56,443 nt of DNA, taken from CAYONM01 sp964405325. GTDB lineage: Bacteria > Planctomycetota > UBA11346. This document shows positions 1 through 9,489 of the stretch, piece by piece. Position numbers and translations under genes: made by a program. The notes under the pieces were generated by a model. That model saw only the letters and a list, made by a program, of their open reading frames with translations, had not been told where the DNA came from and did not search any database. How positions within the stretch are numbered: the stretch's first letter is position 1; each line of letters begins with the position of its first letter. The DNA lies in assembly GCA_964405325.1 (NCBI GenBank), contig CAYONM010000003.1, forward strand, positions 1 through 56,443, read 5' to 3'.

Positions 1-163
1 CTTAGGGCCCGTCAAAAAATAAACATTACATTTCGCTTGATCTTTTGCCGCCCTTCTGCGTTGCTTATCGCTCACATATGCCCGATATGCTCACTCTTCG
101 CGCCTTGAAGGATCGACAAAATCTCTGCGCGATCTGTAACGTTTATTTCTTTCCGCACCCTTA
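1..163. repeat. Inverted-repeat-bounded intergenic element, about 160 bp
   Basis: The stretch from the window edge to the stop codon of the next gene is bounded by imperfect inverted repeats of about 24 bp (1-24 against 140-163, roughly 18 of 24 positions pairing), each with an A/T-rich inner part ending in ataaac. The interior holds a smaller dyad around 70-95. The right arm reaches the TAA of the lipoprotein gene at 161-163, so the element may have supplied or abutted that gene's 3' end. The layout resembles a dispersed, non-coding REP or MITE-like repeat; copy number cannot be judged from one window and the left edge may lie outside it. Confidence 0.5.
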
Positions 164-1450
164 GTGGCCGATTTGGCCGAAGATGCGGTAGGACTTCAAG
201 TAGCCGTCGGGCATGATCACGTACAGGCTGCGCAGCACGTCTTTGGGGTCGTGGTAGCTGAGCACGTGCTCTGGCAGACCGCCCAGATCGGCCGACAGCG
301 GCCAGCGCCAGTCGACGTTGCCCGTTTCCTTGTCGATGGCATAGATGTCGGAGCCATTGTCGACCACGGTGTACAGCTGCCGGGGGCTGGAGCCGACCAG
401 GCGGTTGACGGTGGGGACGAACCATTTCTTGCCGAGTCGTTCCACCTCCAGTGGGAAGCGAGGCTCGGCGACATCGGTGTAGGGGACGGTGTCGGTGATG
501 GCGGTGATGGCGTGCAGGCCCTGTTGTGGGGCTTCGCTCCAGACGAAGACGGTGTCGGCCTGGTTGTCGAACAGGAAGGGGCTGCGTTGCACCGGGCCTT
601 GGAGATAGAGACGGCCCAAGGGGGCACCGGAGAGACGGTTGAAGGCGTGGAGCACATTATCGCTTGCGCCCACGTACAGACTGCGTCCGCGCACGGCGGG
701 TGCAGCCAGGACGGCACCATGAGTGCTGACGCGCCATTTCTCATCTCTGTCCAGGCCAAAGCAGGCCAGGAGGCCATCAGAGGAGCCGACATAGACCAGG
801 CCTTCGGCGCCGGATGCCTGGCTCTGGGCCGCGCCCGGCAGGCGATGCTGCCAGTTCATATAGGGCCGGCTGGCCTTCTGATCGTAGGCGATGACGCGGA
901 TCTTGTCGACCCAGTCGCCGATGAAGATGCGCAGGCCCTCGCCATGGCCGACCACGTACGGGGCGGTGGCGGGTTCAAAGGGCAGGTCGTAGCGCCAGAT
1001 CAGCTGGCCGTAGATGGCATCGATGCACAGCAGAGTGCTTTCGGCGATGACATAGAGACGGTCGTCGTGCTGTTTGGTGCCGTCGGCCAGGGTCATCACC
1101 GCGCGGGTGACCTCGATATCCATCCGGATCAGCGACGGCAGGGGATCGGTCACGAAGCGGGTCATGCCGCTGGTGGCATCCAGCCCGTGCAGGCTGCGAT
1201 CGGCCAGCTGCAACACCAGCAGGTCGTTGATTTCCGGGTCGATCCAGGCCAGGTGCACTGGTGCAGGAAATTGCAGGTCCCACGAGAAGTCGAAGGCGAT
1301 GTCGGTCACCTGTCGTTGCATCTCCGGGGCATCGGTCCCAGGCACCAGGGCCGTGGTTCGGTTCTGGCCGCCGCAGGCGGTCAGCAACAGCAGGCCTAGG
1401 GCCAGGCCGGGCAAGACGAGTCGATGCAGTTCAGACGTCAGATTCCGCAC
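161..1450 (-). CDS. PQQ-like beta-propeller lipoprotein
   Basis: The start is a GTG at 1450 preceded by GGAGG about seven bases away; the open frame upstream of it looks non-coding. The product is about 429 residues. It opens with a lipoprotein signal peptide ending in LLLTAC, so the mature protein should be acylated on that Cys. The rest is a repeated beta-propeller of PQQ/BamB-like type, with blade motifs such as LVYVGSSDGLLACF, LYVGASDNVLHAF and IYAIDKETGNVDWRW. Such propellers commonly scaffold envelope complexes or bind ligands; no catalytic residues are visible. It lies 43 bp downstream of the secreted protein at 1494-2624 on the same strand, so the two probably form an operon. BamB itself is possible but nothing here proves it. 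Confidence 0.8.
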   Translation of the reverse strand: MRNLTSELHRLVLPGLALGLLLLTACGGQNRTTALVPGTDAPEMQRQVTDIAFDFSWDLQFPAPVHLAWIDPEINDLLVLQLADRSLHGLDATSGMTRFVTDPLPSLIRMDIEVTRAVMTLADGTKQHDDRLYVIAESTLLCIDAIYGQLIWRYDLPFEPATAPYVVGHGEGLRIFIGDWVDKIRVIAYDQKASRPYMNWQHRLPGAAQSQASGAEGLVYVGSSDGLLACFGLDRDEKWRVSTHGAVLAAPAVRGRSLYVGASDNVLHAFNRLSGAPLGRLYLQGPVQRSPFLFDNQADTVFVWSEAPQQGLHAITAITDTVPYTDVAEPRFPLEVERLGKKWFVPTVNRLVGSSPRQLYTVVDNGSDIYAIDKETGNVDWRWPLSADLGGLPEHVLSYHDPKDVLRSLYVIMPDGYLKSYRIFGQIGH

Positions 1451-1493
1451 GCCGTATCCTCCAGGGGCGGGGGTGGCACAAGCTGGGGGGATG

Positions 1494-2624
1494 TCAGTTG
1501 TCCAGCTTGAGATCGGGCAGCTCGGGATAGCGCTGCTGCTGTTCCCGGTAATAGCGTTGGAATTCTTCGAACACGGCCTGGTTGGGCTTGTTCTGAGCAT
1601 CCGCGATATTGTCGAGGAACCAGGTGGTCATGGCGCTGTCGCGGCGTTGGGTCAGACGCTGGAAGGTGTTGTGCCAGACCCAACCGGCATTGCTGCGTTC
1701 GAAGCGATCCAAATCGCGAGCGTACTCGTCACCACTGCGACGATAGGTCACTTGATAGATGTGGCGTAGGACCCGGGTGTTGAAGTAGTCGGCTACCTGA
1801 TCGCGCGGATGGACCGGTTCGATGTTACGGGTCTTGTTGCTGATGCCGTGGAACTGCAGGGTGATGCGGTCCGATTCAGGACTGATGCTGTCAAAGATGG
1901 CAATGCCATAGACTTCGCCGCGGACGAAGCCTTCCACACCTTCGCGGCCGGGGTCGTAGGGCTCCAGGGCGATCTGGGCGATTTCGCTCGGTAGCAGCAG
2001 GCGGCGGTTGAGCCGTTCTTCGATGCGCTTGCGCACCCGGTCCAGGCCCAGGGCGATACTACGTCGGCCTTGATCCTCGAAGTTGAAGCGATCCTGATGC
2101 CCCTCGTGGATGTCGTCCAAGGCCTCCATGCGGGTAAGATTCTCGTCCAGAGCAATCACGGTTAACGGCACTTGGCGGTTGCCGCGGGCCAATTCGCTGC
2201 GGTCGAGGATGGTGTTCAGATCGTCATCGGTGTCGGTGTCGCTGATGACCCGCAGGGCGTTGCCGTCCACTTCGACATCGCGGTATTCTTCGGCGATCTG
2301 CGCCAGCACTTCGTTGTAGTGCGAGCTGTAGCCCAGGGTGCCGTCTTCCAGCTGGCCAACGCGGTTGCGCAGGCGGAAGATGACGTAGTGGTACACTTCA
2401 CCGTAGCCTTTCTCGCCAGGCAGGACGAAGCGTTGCAGCTCATCCACCTGAATACGAAGAGCGTACTCGTTGGTTTCCCGCGTCACGCCGGTCGTGCTTT
2501 CCACCAGCATCTCGCGCAGGGTCTCCAGGTCTTCGGTGTAGTCTTCGCTCATCTGCTCCATGGCCGGGGCTTGCAGCCCAGCACAGAGGACCAAGGAGGA
2601 GAGCACAGTCGTCAATCGAGCCAT
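1494..2624 (-). CDS. Secreted protein of unknown family
   Basis: The chosen ATG at 2624 gives about 376 residues starting MARLTTVLSSLVLCAGLQA, a plausible Sec signal peptide; the upstream in-frame start at 2657 would add an unlikely leader. The mature part is rich in charged residues and predicted helix, with many Arg and Glu and no Cys pairs, metal sites or recognisable enzyme motif. The C-terminus is a helical stretch with a Gln-rich tract (YYREQQQRYPELPDL). I do not recognise the family. It sits directly upstream of the PQQ-propeller lipoprotein, so a shared periplasmic or outer-membrane role is a reasonable guess only. Confidence 0.7.
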   Translation of the reverse strand: MARLTTVLSSLVLCAGLQAPAMEQMSEDYTEDLETLREMLVESTTGVTRETNEYALRIQVDELQRFVLPGEKGYGEVYHYVIFRLRNRVGQLEDGTLGYSSHYNEVLAQIAEEYRDVEVDGNALRVISDTDTDDDLNTILDRSELARGNRQVPLTVIALDENLTRMEALDDIHEGHQDRFNFEDQGRRSIALGLDRVRKRIEERLNRRLLLPSEIAQIALEPYDPGREGVEGFVRGEVYGIAIFDSISPESDRITLQFHGISNKTRNIEPVHPRDQVADYFNTRVLRHIYQVTYRRSGDEYARDLDRFERSNAGWVWHNTFQRLTQRRDSAMTTWFLDNIADAQNKPNQAVFEEFQRYYREQQQRYPELPDLKLDN

Positions 2625-2796
2625 CGCATGTTCCCATGCCAGGGGGCCGGTCCGCAAGGCCTGCGCTAACTAGCGCTCTGTTACGGACTTAAGCACAGCC
2701 TGGGAAAGAGTGGGAGCTGAGGCTAAATAGCGGGTGTGCAGGTGCAAGGTGACTGGATCGGCACTTGGGGAACAGTGCATGAGACGCTGAACTGGT

Positions 2797-4993
2797 TTAT
2801 TCTGGCAGGCGTTGCAGCCGGAAGGGATCATCCTGCCATTCGACGATCACCCGATGTCGTTGGGGGTCTTGGTTTTGACCCGGCTGGACCTTGGGTTGGA
2901 TCCAGCCGATGATGTGCAGGCTGTACAGGCTCCAGGGCAGCTTGGGAGTCATGCCCCGCTGGGTATTTGGCAGCCGGTTATCGTAGCTGAGGGGGCTGCC
3001 ATCGGCCCACTGCCAACCCGCTTCGGTGTCATAATGCAGAGACAGCCAGGCATCGCTGCCCGGTCGCATCAGATCGAGCAACCAGGTCTCGTGCTGTTGG
3101 TCAGGGATGCTGGGCAGCTGGGCGCCCAGGCGCCGGGCCAGCTGTTGGGCTTCGGGAAAGGTCATGGCGATGGGGATGCGCAGGCGACGACGGTCGCCGT
3201 GCTGTTCGCTCATACGCCAGGCAGCATCGGCATCGCCAGTCAGGGCGACTTGGGTGGCGGCGACATCGCGCAGCACCCGCGCCGGCCTGCAGCAGCGCCT
3301 GGTAGTCGGCTGGTTGCCAGTGCTCGCTAACAATGCCGGCCAGATGCTGCGGCTGTACCGCGGCAAGCTGCGCCACCGGTAGGCGATGGCCACTCAGATC
3401 GATGGTTTGTGGCCGTAGGCCGGCCAGGCTACTGGCGTCGGTCAGGGGGCTGCCGACGGTGCTCAGGATGACCAGGCCGCTGGGCATGATCGGCAGGGTC
3501 TGGAGCTGGGTATCCTGTATCGCTAGGTCACGCAGTCGTGGCGCGTCCAGGCGGCTGGTGGCAGTCAGGGGATTGTCATTGGCGGTCAGTTTGACCAGGT
3601 GTGGCAAACTGGCGATGGTATCCAGCTGGGTGATTTGGTTGTCTGACAGATCGAGGTTGCGTAGCGGCAGGCCGTGCAGGGCTTCGATACTGGTGATGGC
3701 GTTTTCAGCCAGGTTCAGATTGCGCAGATCTTTGCCTCGGCAGAAGTCCAGGCTCCGGATCTGGCAGTTGTCAGCGGCGCAGGTCTGCAGCGGCATGTTC
3801 GCCAGGATGCTGCTGGGATCCTGCGTCAGGTCGTTGACGGTCAGTTGGGTCAGGTGCAGACCGGCGATGGCGTCGAGCTGTCGGATCCCGGTGTCGGTGA
3901 TGGTCAGATCGATCAGATCCGCACAGTCGGCCAAGGGGCTGAGATCCTGCAGGTTCGGGCATTCGCGTAGATCCAGGTAGCGCAGCGGCAGGCCGTGGAG
4001 CGGACGGAGATCTGAAAAGGGGTTGTTCCCAGCGCTCAATCGTTGCAGCGGCATTCCGCGCAAGGGGCTCAGATCCTGCACCTGGCAATTGGCGATGCTG
4101 AGATGGGTCAGCGACTGGTGGTGCAGTGGGCTCAGATCCTGGCATGGATTGTCATCAAGATGGAGGTGTCGCAGCGGCATGTTGGCCAGGGGGCTGAGGT
4201 CCCTGATGCCCATTTTGCTCAAGTGGAGATGTCGGACCTCCGTGGAGTGGGCCAGCAGCTGCAGCAGGCGATGGGTGATCGCCTGGGGAAAGGGCTCCGG
4301 GCGTTGGTTCAGCAACAGCAGGGCGATGCGGTCGGTCGGATCGCTGTCGATCAGGGACTCGGCCTGGCTGATGGCCAGGTCGTAGTGCCCTCGTCGCCAA
4401 TCAGAACAGACCTGCAGCATCAAGGCCACGCGGTCGTTGATCTCAGCAATGCGTTCGGCCACCTGGCCGTGTTCCGCCTCGGCGATCAGATGTGCCAAGT
4501 CGGCGCCTTCGGCCAGGCGCATACTGTACCAGGGCAGACCGGTCTCGTCTTCACCACAGTCCAGCACCGGGACGATGCCGGGATGTGCCAGGCGGGCGGT
4601 GATGCGTGCTTCGCGCACAAAACGACGGCGCTTGGACTCGTCCTGTTGTCGGTGACTGCGGAGGACTTTGCAGGCGACGCTGCGCTGCAGATGGCGGTCG
4701 ATCACCCGGAACACCACGCCGCCACCGCCGCGGCCGATCAGACCGTCTTCCCGATAACGCGGCGTGGTTTCGACGCTGAAGCTGTCGGCCGGGACCGCCG
4801 GAAAGCGCGGCAGTGTCAGGACGCCGGTGCCTTCGGAGCTGTGTGTGGTGGAGGTTGCCTGATGCGGCGGCCGACGCAGGCGCATGGTTTCTACCACCGT
4901 GGACATCATCAGGTCGGCCATGGTGCTCTCGGTGGCCCTGGCCAGCTGCTCGTCCACGAGGTTGTCGTTTTGTTTGTCTGCTTCGCCGTTCAT
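2797..4993 (-). pseudogene. Decayed Ser/Thr kinase-LRR-lectin-fold gene (kinase C-lobe deleted, frameshifted)
   Basis: Start ATG 4993 with GAGGAAGG just upstream. The N-terminal part has a protein-kinase N-lobe: glycine loop IGRGGGGVVF, VACK lysine, helix C, hinge and YSMRLAEG. After LQVCSDW (about 4405) the sequence jumps into a helical segment and then LRRs of the L-SPL-MPL type, so the whole C-lobe with HRD, DFG and APE is missing, along with the usual membrane segment. Near 3275-3285 the frame must shift by one base to continue from the LRRs into a C-type-lectin-like end (AWLSLHYDTEAGWQWADGS, RVIVEW) that stops at 2797. The intact layout can be judged from the related gene at 45135-49733. 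As it stands it cannot phosphorylate. The frameshift could be a sequencing error; the lobe deletion is less easily explained that way. Confidence 0.75.
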
Positions 4994-5061
4994 ACGCCTT
5001 CCTCTAAGCTACCACAGGCAGGCGCTTTGCGCCACAGTGCTGCGCGGCAACATGGTCGCTT

Positions 5062-5814
5062 ATGAGCATTCGGATCATCACCCGTGCCGACGACCTCGGC
5101 AGCTTCCTTTCCGCCACCCCCGCCATCTTGGAGACCTGCGAGCAAGGTTGTTGCCGCAATGTCTCGGTGCTGGCTGGCGCTCCGGCGCTAGCGCAGGCAG
5201 CCAAGGCCATGGCCGGTCGCAGCGACATCTGTTTCGGCCTGCACGCCGCGATCAGCTGCGAGTGGGACCATCCCCGCTGGGGGCCCTGCGCCGATCCGGC
5301 GCGGGTGCCGGCTTTATTGGCGGAGGATGGCGGCTTGGTGGCGAATCCCGGTATCGTGCACAGTCGCGGTGTCCCGACCGAGCAGATCCTGCTGGAACTG
5401 CAGGCGCAGTTGGATCGGTTGCGAGAACTCGGCTTCGATATCCGTTATATGGACACGCATATGCCTTGGGATTGGCTGTACGAGCTGGGCTGCGAGGACC
5501 AGCGGCTGGAGTCGATGTTGAGCCAGTGGTCCCGGGCGCGTGGACTGATCTATTGGCAGCAAGCCCCGGTTAAGAAATTGCCCCGGAGCGAGCAGACTAC
5601 GGACTGGAACGCCCTGGTGGACGATGGCTTGTATCTGTGGGTCGGTCATCCCTGCTACGATGACGAGGAGATGCGCCGAGTGGTGCCGGCTGGCGGCCAG
5701 GCCGGCGAGGTGGGTACGCAGCGTGACCAGCAGCGCTTGGCATTTGTGCAAGCGACGACCTTGGCAGAAATCGAGCGGCGAGGGATTCGCTGCATTCGTT
5801 ATGACGAGTGGTAA
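5062..5814 (+). CDS. YdjC/ChbG-family carbohydrate deacetylase
   Basis: A 250-residue cytosolic protein beginning MSIRIITRADDLG. The ADD motif near residues 9-11 and the DTHMPWDW motif near residue 130 are the metal and catalytic signatures of the YdjC/ChbG fold, which removes acetyl groups from N-acetylated oligosaccharides such as chitobiose. FGLHAAI near residue 58 matches the family's GLH pattern. No signal peptide is seen, so the substrate would be an imported oligosaccharide. The gene is transcribed away from the decayed kinase gene and ends at a strong bidirectional terminator. Neighbouring sulfatase genes suggest a glycan-use district, but the exact substrate is unknown. Confidence 0.85.
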   Translation: MSIRIITRADDLGSFLSATPAILETCEQGCCRNVSVLAGAPALAQAAKAMAGRSDICFGLHAAISCEWDHPRWGPCADPARVPALLAEDGGLVANPGIVHSRGVPTEQILLELQAQLDRLRELGFDIRYMDTHMPWDWLYELGCEDQRLESMLSQWSRARGLIYWQQAPVKKLPRSEQTTDWNALVDDGLYLWVGHPCYDDEEMRRVVPAGGQAGEVGTQRDQQRLAFVQATTLAEIERRGIRCIRYDEW

Positions 5815-5824
5815 ATTGCCCAGA

Positions 5825-5867
5825 GCCAAAAAAAGCCCCGCGCCTCAGGCGCGGGGCTTTTTTTGGC
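5825..5867. terminator. Bidirectional intrinsic terminator
   Basis: A perfect 20-bp inverted repeat (5825-5844 and 5848-5867) with a three-base loop has a GC-rich core flanked by seven A on the left and seven T on the right, so it can end transcription on both strands. It separates the deacetylase gene from the convergent remnants of the sulfatase region. Confidence 0.95.
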
Positions 5868-5876
5868 GCAGACGAT

Positions 5877-5951
5877 TCAGTTGTTGCCGAGGGTCTCAGC
5901 CAGGCCGGCATAGACCTGGTACAGATAGCTGATCGCGCTTTCGATATGTTC
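5877..5951 (-). pseudogene. C-terminal tail of an unidentified gene
   Basis: Reading the minus strand in the frame that stops with TGA at 5879-5877 gives about 24 residues ending LYQVYAGLAETLGNN, a natural-looking helical C-terminus in a different frame from the sulfatase fragment that precedes it. The sulfatase homology stops around SFVDFAPSVL at about 5952, so this looks like the far side of a deletion that joined a sulfatase to the end of another gene. The tail is directly followed by the bidirectional terminator, as expected for a genuine 3' end. The parent gene cannot be identified from this much sequence. Confidence 0.45.
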
Positions 5952-7549
5952 AGCACGCTGGGCGCAAAGTCGACGAAGCTCACCAGCTCCTGGATGCGTC
6001 CATCCTGAGCCTGGGGGGCCAGGTGCCGCCAATTGGCGCCGAATCAGATGATCAGGGGCACGTGCGTACCGCTGTCCTGGAGATGGCGTTTGCTTCGCAT
6101 CATATTGCCGCCGTGATCGGCAAAATAGAAAACTATGCTGTCATCCAGCTCATTATCCTCGGCAAGATATTTGAAGACGCCGCCGACCTGGGTGTCCATC
6201 TCCTCCAGTCGGTCCAGAAAATAGGCCCAGTCCTCGCGCGCCATCGGCGTATCCTGATGGTACGGCGTCAGGATCACCGCTGCGGGATCGTGCCGGGGTG
6301 TCTCCTCCCGCATTTCCGGGAACAGGTAGCTCTCGTGGGTGCTGACGATATTGAACATCTGGAAGAAGGGCATGTCCGGATCGGGGCGATGCCGCCAATG
6401 TGGACCGCGCTGCGGGGCGTCATCGCCCTGCGGTTTCCAGATGAACTTGCTGGCATCCCAGGCCGCTGCCATGGTCAGGTCCGTGTCACCGCATAGATAG
6501 CGGCCGGTATTGTTGTCGGTGACGGTCAGCTCCGCCGTGCTGAAGCCGGTCTCGTCGTACTGGCGGCTCACCGTGGGGCCGTCGGCGGTGCTGCCGTCGC
6601 TGAAGCGCCAGGCATAGGAGACAACCTCGCCGTCGACATCCTCGCTGCTTTCTGCGCTGAAGCTGATGCTCGCCGGCGGTTTGGCCAGGCGCTGGGAGGC
6701 GGTGATGCGTGCGATTGGCGCCAGATTGTCCGTCGGATTGACTTTGATCAGCGTGCTGGACACACCGACGCCGCCGTCGTTGTCGGCCGCCTCCAAGATC
6801 ACGCGGTAGACGCCGGGCTGCTCGTAGGTGTGGGTCGGATCCGAGGCCAGGTTTTCCTGCTGGCCATCGCCGAACTGCCACTGGTAGAGGTACACGGCAT
6901 CGTCGGGATCGCTCGATTCCGAGCCATCGAAGCGCACCGTCAATGGCACACGGCCTTCTTGGACATCGCTGGTGATAACCGCCTTCGGTGCGGTATTGCC
7001 GGCTTTGCCCTGCTTGCGCTCGGGCAGCTGCGGTTGGGGGATCAGATAGGGGCGTCCCAGTACCACATGGGTCTTCAAGTTATCCAAGCGGTCCACGACC
7101 AGGGTCAGTTGCTCGACCATGCTCACGTCGAGCACGACGGCATGGTGATCGCCGTCGTGGAGCGATCCGCTTTGATACAGATAATTGCCATCACCCAGCA
7201 CGTCGAAGCCGACGGGCCCGTTCTTGAGCAGGCCGATATCGAAGGTGAATCCGGAATACTGTCCGTCCAGCTCGTAGCTCACGGACTGCTTGGATTCGGT
7301 GAAGAAGAGGCCGCGTTCATACTGGCGATCGCCGATGGCCAGGTCGGATTCCTTTGGCGCCTGGTTAACCAGGATGGACCCGTTCTTTCGGAAAGGGTCC
7401 TTGCCACTGCGATCCCGTGCCTCCGTGGGCTGCAGGTCGGTAAGATGGACCATCTCGACAGTATGCGCGATGCTGACCAGACAACAGCAGGCGAGCACCG
7501 TGAGAGCCGGCCGGATGGCGCGATATGGTCGCATGCATGGTATGGTCAT
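5952..7549 (-). pseudogene. PKD-domain protein fused to the C-terminal half of a sulfatase, with premature stop
   Basis: Start ATG 7549 follows AAGGAG at good spacing and a signal peptide (LTVLACCCLVSIAH). Residues about 30-165 look like an NPCBM-type carbohydrate-binding domain (YERGLFFTESKQSVSYEL). Two PKD domains follow (about 180-360; motifs YQWQFGDG and YAWRFSDG). At about 6490 the sequence turns into sulfatase: DLTMAAAW, PFFQMFNIVSTHES, IVFYFADHGG. The N-terminal half of the sulfatase, with the formylglycine Cys motif, is absent, so it could not be an active sulfatase. The frame stops at a TGA at 6046-6044 after GTHVPLII, but sulfatase-like sequence (WRHLAP, LVSFVDFAPSVL) continues in the same frame to about 5952. 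Internal deletion plus nonsense mutation is the simplest reading. It is 83 bp downstream of the intact sulfatase gene. Confidence 0.75.
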
Positions 7550-7632
7550 GGGCGTTCTCCTTATTACAGAATCCAGCGTCCGAAGGCATCAATTGAAGGC
7601 GCTCGCAGAGGCGCTGAGGCGTGGGAAACCGT

Positions 7633-9465
7633 TCATTCCGAACGGTACTTCTTGATGCGCGACCAAGCCTCCGGTTCCAAGGGCAACACATCGTGATCGA
7701 TGGCCCAGGTCTGCCATTGTTCGGCCAGATCCTTGCGCACCTCCGGATGTTCCTCGGCACGGTCGTGATATTCATAGGGGTCGATGGTGAGGTTATAGAG
7801 CTCCCAGGGCTGGGCATAGCCGCCGGAAACCAGCTTCCAATCGCCGGTAATGACCGCGCGTGTGCTCTCGTGCTCGAAGAACAGCGCTCGCTCGGGGACG
7901 GCCGTGCGATTGGTGAGCAGGCTCTGGCTCTCCAATGCGGGCAGGGGGGCCAGGCCCCAGCGGCTGGGATAGGGGGTGCCTACCGCTGCCAGCACCGTCG
8001 GCACGATATCGGTGATGTGCGGCCGGCCATTGATCCAGGCGTCCACGGTCGTTAGACCAGCCGGCCAGTGCATGATCAGCGGTGAGCTGACGCCGCCCTC
8101 GTAGCTGGAACTCTTGTATTGCCGGTATGGCGCATTGTTCAGATTGGCCAGCAACTTGGCCAGCTTGCCGCCGAATTTGGTGGCGCCGTTGTCGCTGAGG
8201 AAAATGACCAGCGTGTTGTCCAGTTCATCGCGTCGCCGGAGGGCCTCGCAGGCCCGGCCGATCTGTTCATCCACGATTTCGACCAGGGTGGCATAATTGG
8301 ACGCGCGCTCGATCCAGGCGGCTTGCTCCTCCTGGCTCAATTCGTTCCAGGCATGCTCGAACCAGGGCTGCACATCGGCGGGGGTCCAACCTTCCGGCAG
8401 CAGACCATTGGCGGCCATGTTGTGGATACGCTGCTGCCACAGCACCTCGTAGCCGACTTCATAGCGGGGACGGACACGCTCCACCCGTTCGGCGGGGGCC
8501 TCTACCGGCATATGTGGCGCGAAAGGGGCATAATAGATGAAATAGGGCTGGTCATCATCTGTGCTATCGATCAGACGCACCACCTCGTCACCCAAGGCGG
8601 TGGTCAGGAAGAAATCCTCCGGCAGCTCTTCCACAGGAATGTGCTGATTGCCTCGAAGCAGCATCCAAGGAGTGAAATAGCCGCCGCCGATGCGCTTGCC
8701 CTGATCGTCGTAGCTGACCCGGCTGCCGCCGCCGGAGGTGATGCCGAAAAAGCTGTCGAAACCACGATCGGTGGGGAAGGTGCCATGGCTTTGACCGCTC
8801 TGCCACACCTGGGACGTGGTTTGCGCGGGAGACAGATGCCATTTGCCGACCATGTGCGTGCTGTAGCCGAGTGGGCGGAGGATTTCCGACAGCATCGGAT
8901 AGGCGAGGCTGGGGCCGGCCCGGTAGCCGGGGCGCTGCTCATCGGCGGCGGTCATCCAGCCGAGTTGCACCTCATGGGCATAGCGGCCGGTCATCAAGGC
9001 CGCTCGCGAGGGGCAGCAGCGGGAATAGTTACGGAACTGCCGAAAGCGCAGGCCGTCATTCGCCAGGCGATCCAGGTTCGGCGTGTGCAGTTCCGAGCCG
9101 TACACGCCGAGATCGGAATAGCCCATGTCATCGACCATGATCAACAGGACGTTGGGGCGATCGCCGTCCTGGGCGTACAGGCTTTGGGCCAGCGCCAGGC
9201 AGAACAGCGTGCAGATGATAAGTATGACGCTTCCCTCAGAGGGGGCGCCCCCGTCAGTCCGGCTCGGACCTCGCGCCTCCGGCGCACACCCCCACGCTCC
9301 TCCGTCGCGGTTCGCTCGCTGCGCGAGCGTTTTGGGCGGCGCTTCGCGCATTTTACGCCCAAAACCACCGCTCGGTCGGACGACTTCGCGCTTGGACGCG
9401 CTCGCTTGTTTCGTCTCGAATCCGGCCCTCTTTCGACTTTTGAGGGACCCGTCAAGTATGCGCAT
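7633..9465 (-). CDS. Secreted sulfatase with a mobile element inserted in its signal-peptide codons
   Basis: A type I sulfatase of the alkaline-phosphatase fold: LLIMVDDMGYSDLG (metal site), CCPSRAALMTGRY (the Cys is converted to formylglycine), GKWH, and FLSDNGATKFGG. It would hydrolyse sulfate esters outside the cytoplasm and needs an FGly-generating or anaerobic maturase encoded elsewhere. The ATG at 9465 is preceded by GAGGA at good spacing. After four codons (MRIL) there is a 228-bp inverted-repeat element plus a 6-bp duplication, 78 codons in all with no stop, and then ILIICTLFCLALAQS. Removing the insert restores the signal peptide MRILIICTLFCLALA. As the sequence stands the product is 610 residues with an Arg/Lys-rich leader before the hydrophobic segment, so export may be impaired. 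A divergent LacI regulator lies upstream. Confidence 0.88.
   Translation of the reverse strand: MRILDGSLKSRKRAGFETKQASASKREVVRPSGGFGRKMREAPPKTLAQRANRDGGAWGCAPEARGPSRTDGGAPSEGSVILIICTLFCLALAQSLYAQDGDRPNVLLIMVDDMGYSDLGVYGSELHTPNLDRLANDGLRFRQFRNYSRCCPSRAALMTGRYAHEVQLGWMTAADEQRPGYRAGPSLAYPMLSEILRPLGYSTHMVGKWHLSPAQTTSQVWQSGQSHGTFPTDRGFDSFFGITSGGGSRVSYDDQGKRIGGGYFTPWMLLRGNQHIPVEELPEDFFLTTALGDEVVRLIDSTDDDQPYFIYYAPFAPHMPVEAPAERVERVRPRYEVGYEVLWQQRIHNMAANGLLPEGWTPADVQPWFEHAWNELSQEEQAAWIERASNYATLVEIVDEQIGRACEALRRRDELDNTLVIFLSDNGATKFGGKLAKLLANLNNAPYRQYKSSSYEGGVSSPLIMHWPAGLTTVDAWINGRPHITDIVPTVLAAVGTPYPSRWGLAPLPALESQSLLTNRTAVPERALFFEHESTRAVITGDWKLVSGGYAQPWELYNLTIDPYEYHDRAEEHPEVRKDLAEQWQTWAIDHDVLPLEPEAWSRIKKYRSE
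9226..9453 (-). mobile_element. GACG-ended MITE-like element, copy 1 (228 bp)
   Basis: The two ends are inverted repeats: GACGCTTCCCTCA on the plus strand at 9226 and GACGGGTCCCTCA read inward from 9453 (11 of 13 identical). Direct repeats AAGTAT flank it at 9220-9225 and 9454-9459, as expected for a 6-bp target-site duplication. It encodes no transposase and has GC-rich internal dyads. It is related to copies at 14779-14958 and 35549-35761. It lies inside the sulfatase gene and keeps the frame open. Confidence 0.85.
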
Positions 9466-9489
9466 AGCTGGAATCCTCGTTCGCGTTCG

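Noticed and set aside
6044..6046. Reassignment of TGA to Trp in this genome
   Set aside because: Many intact genes here end at TGA at the natural family C-terminus, including tightly overlapping operon genes (ATGA and GTGA junctions). Two TGA codons in already broken genes are better explained as mutations.
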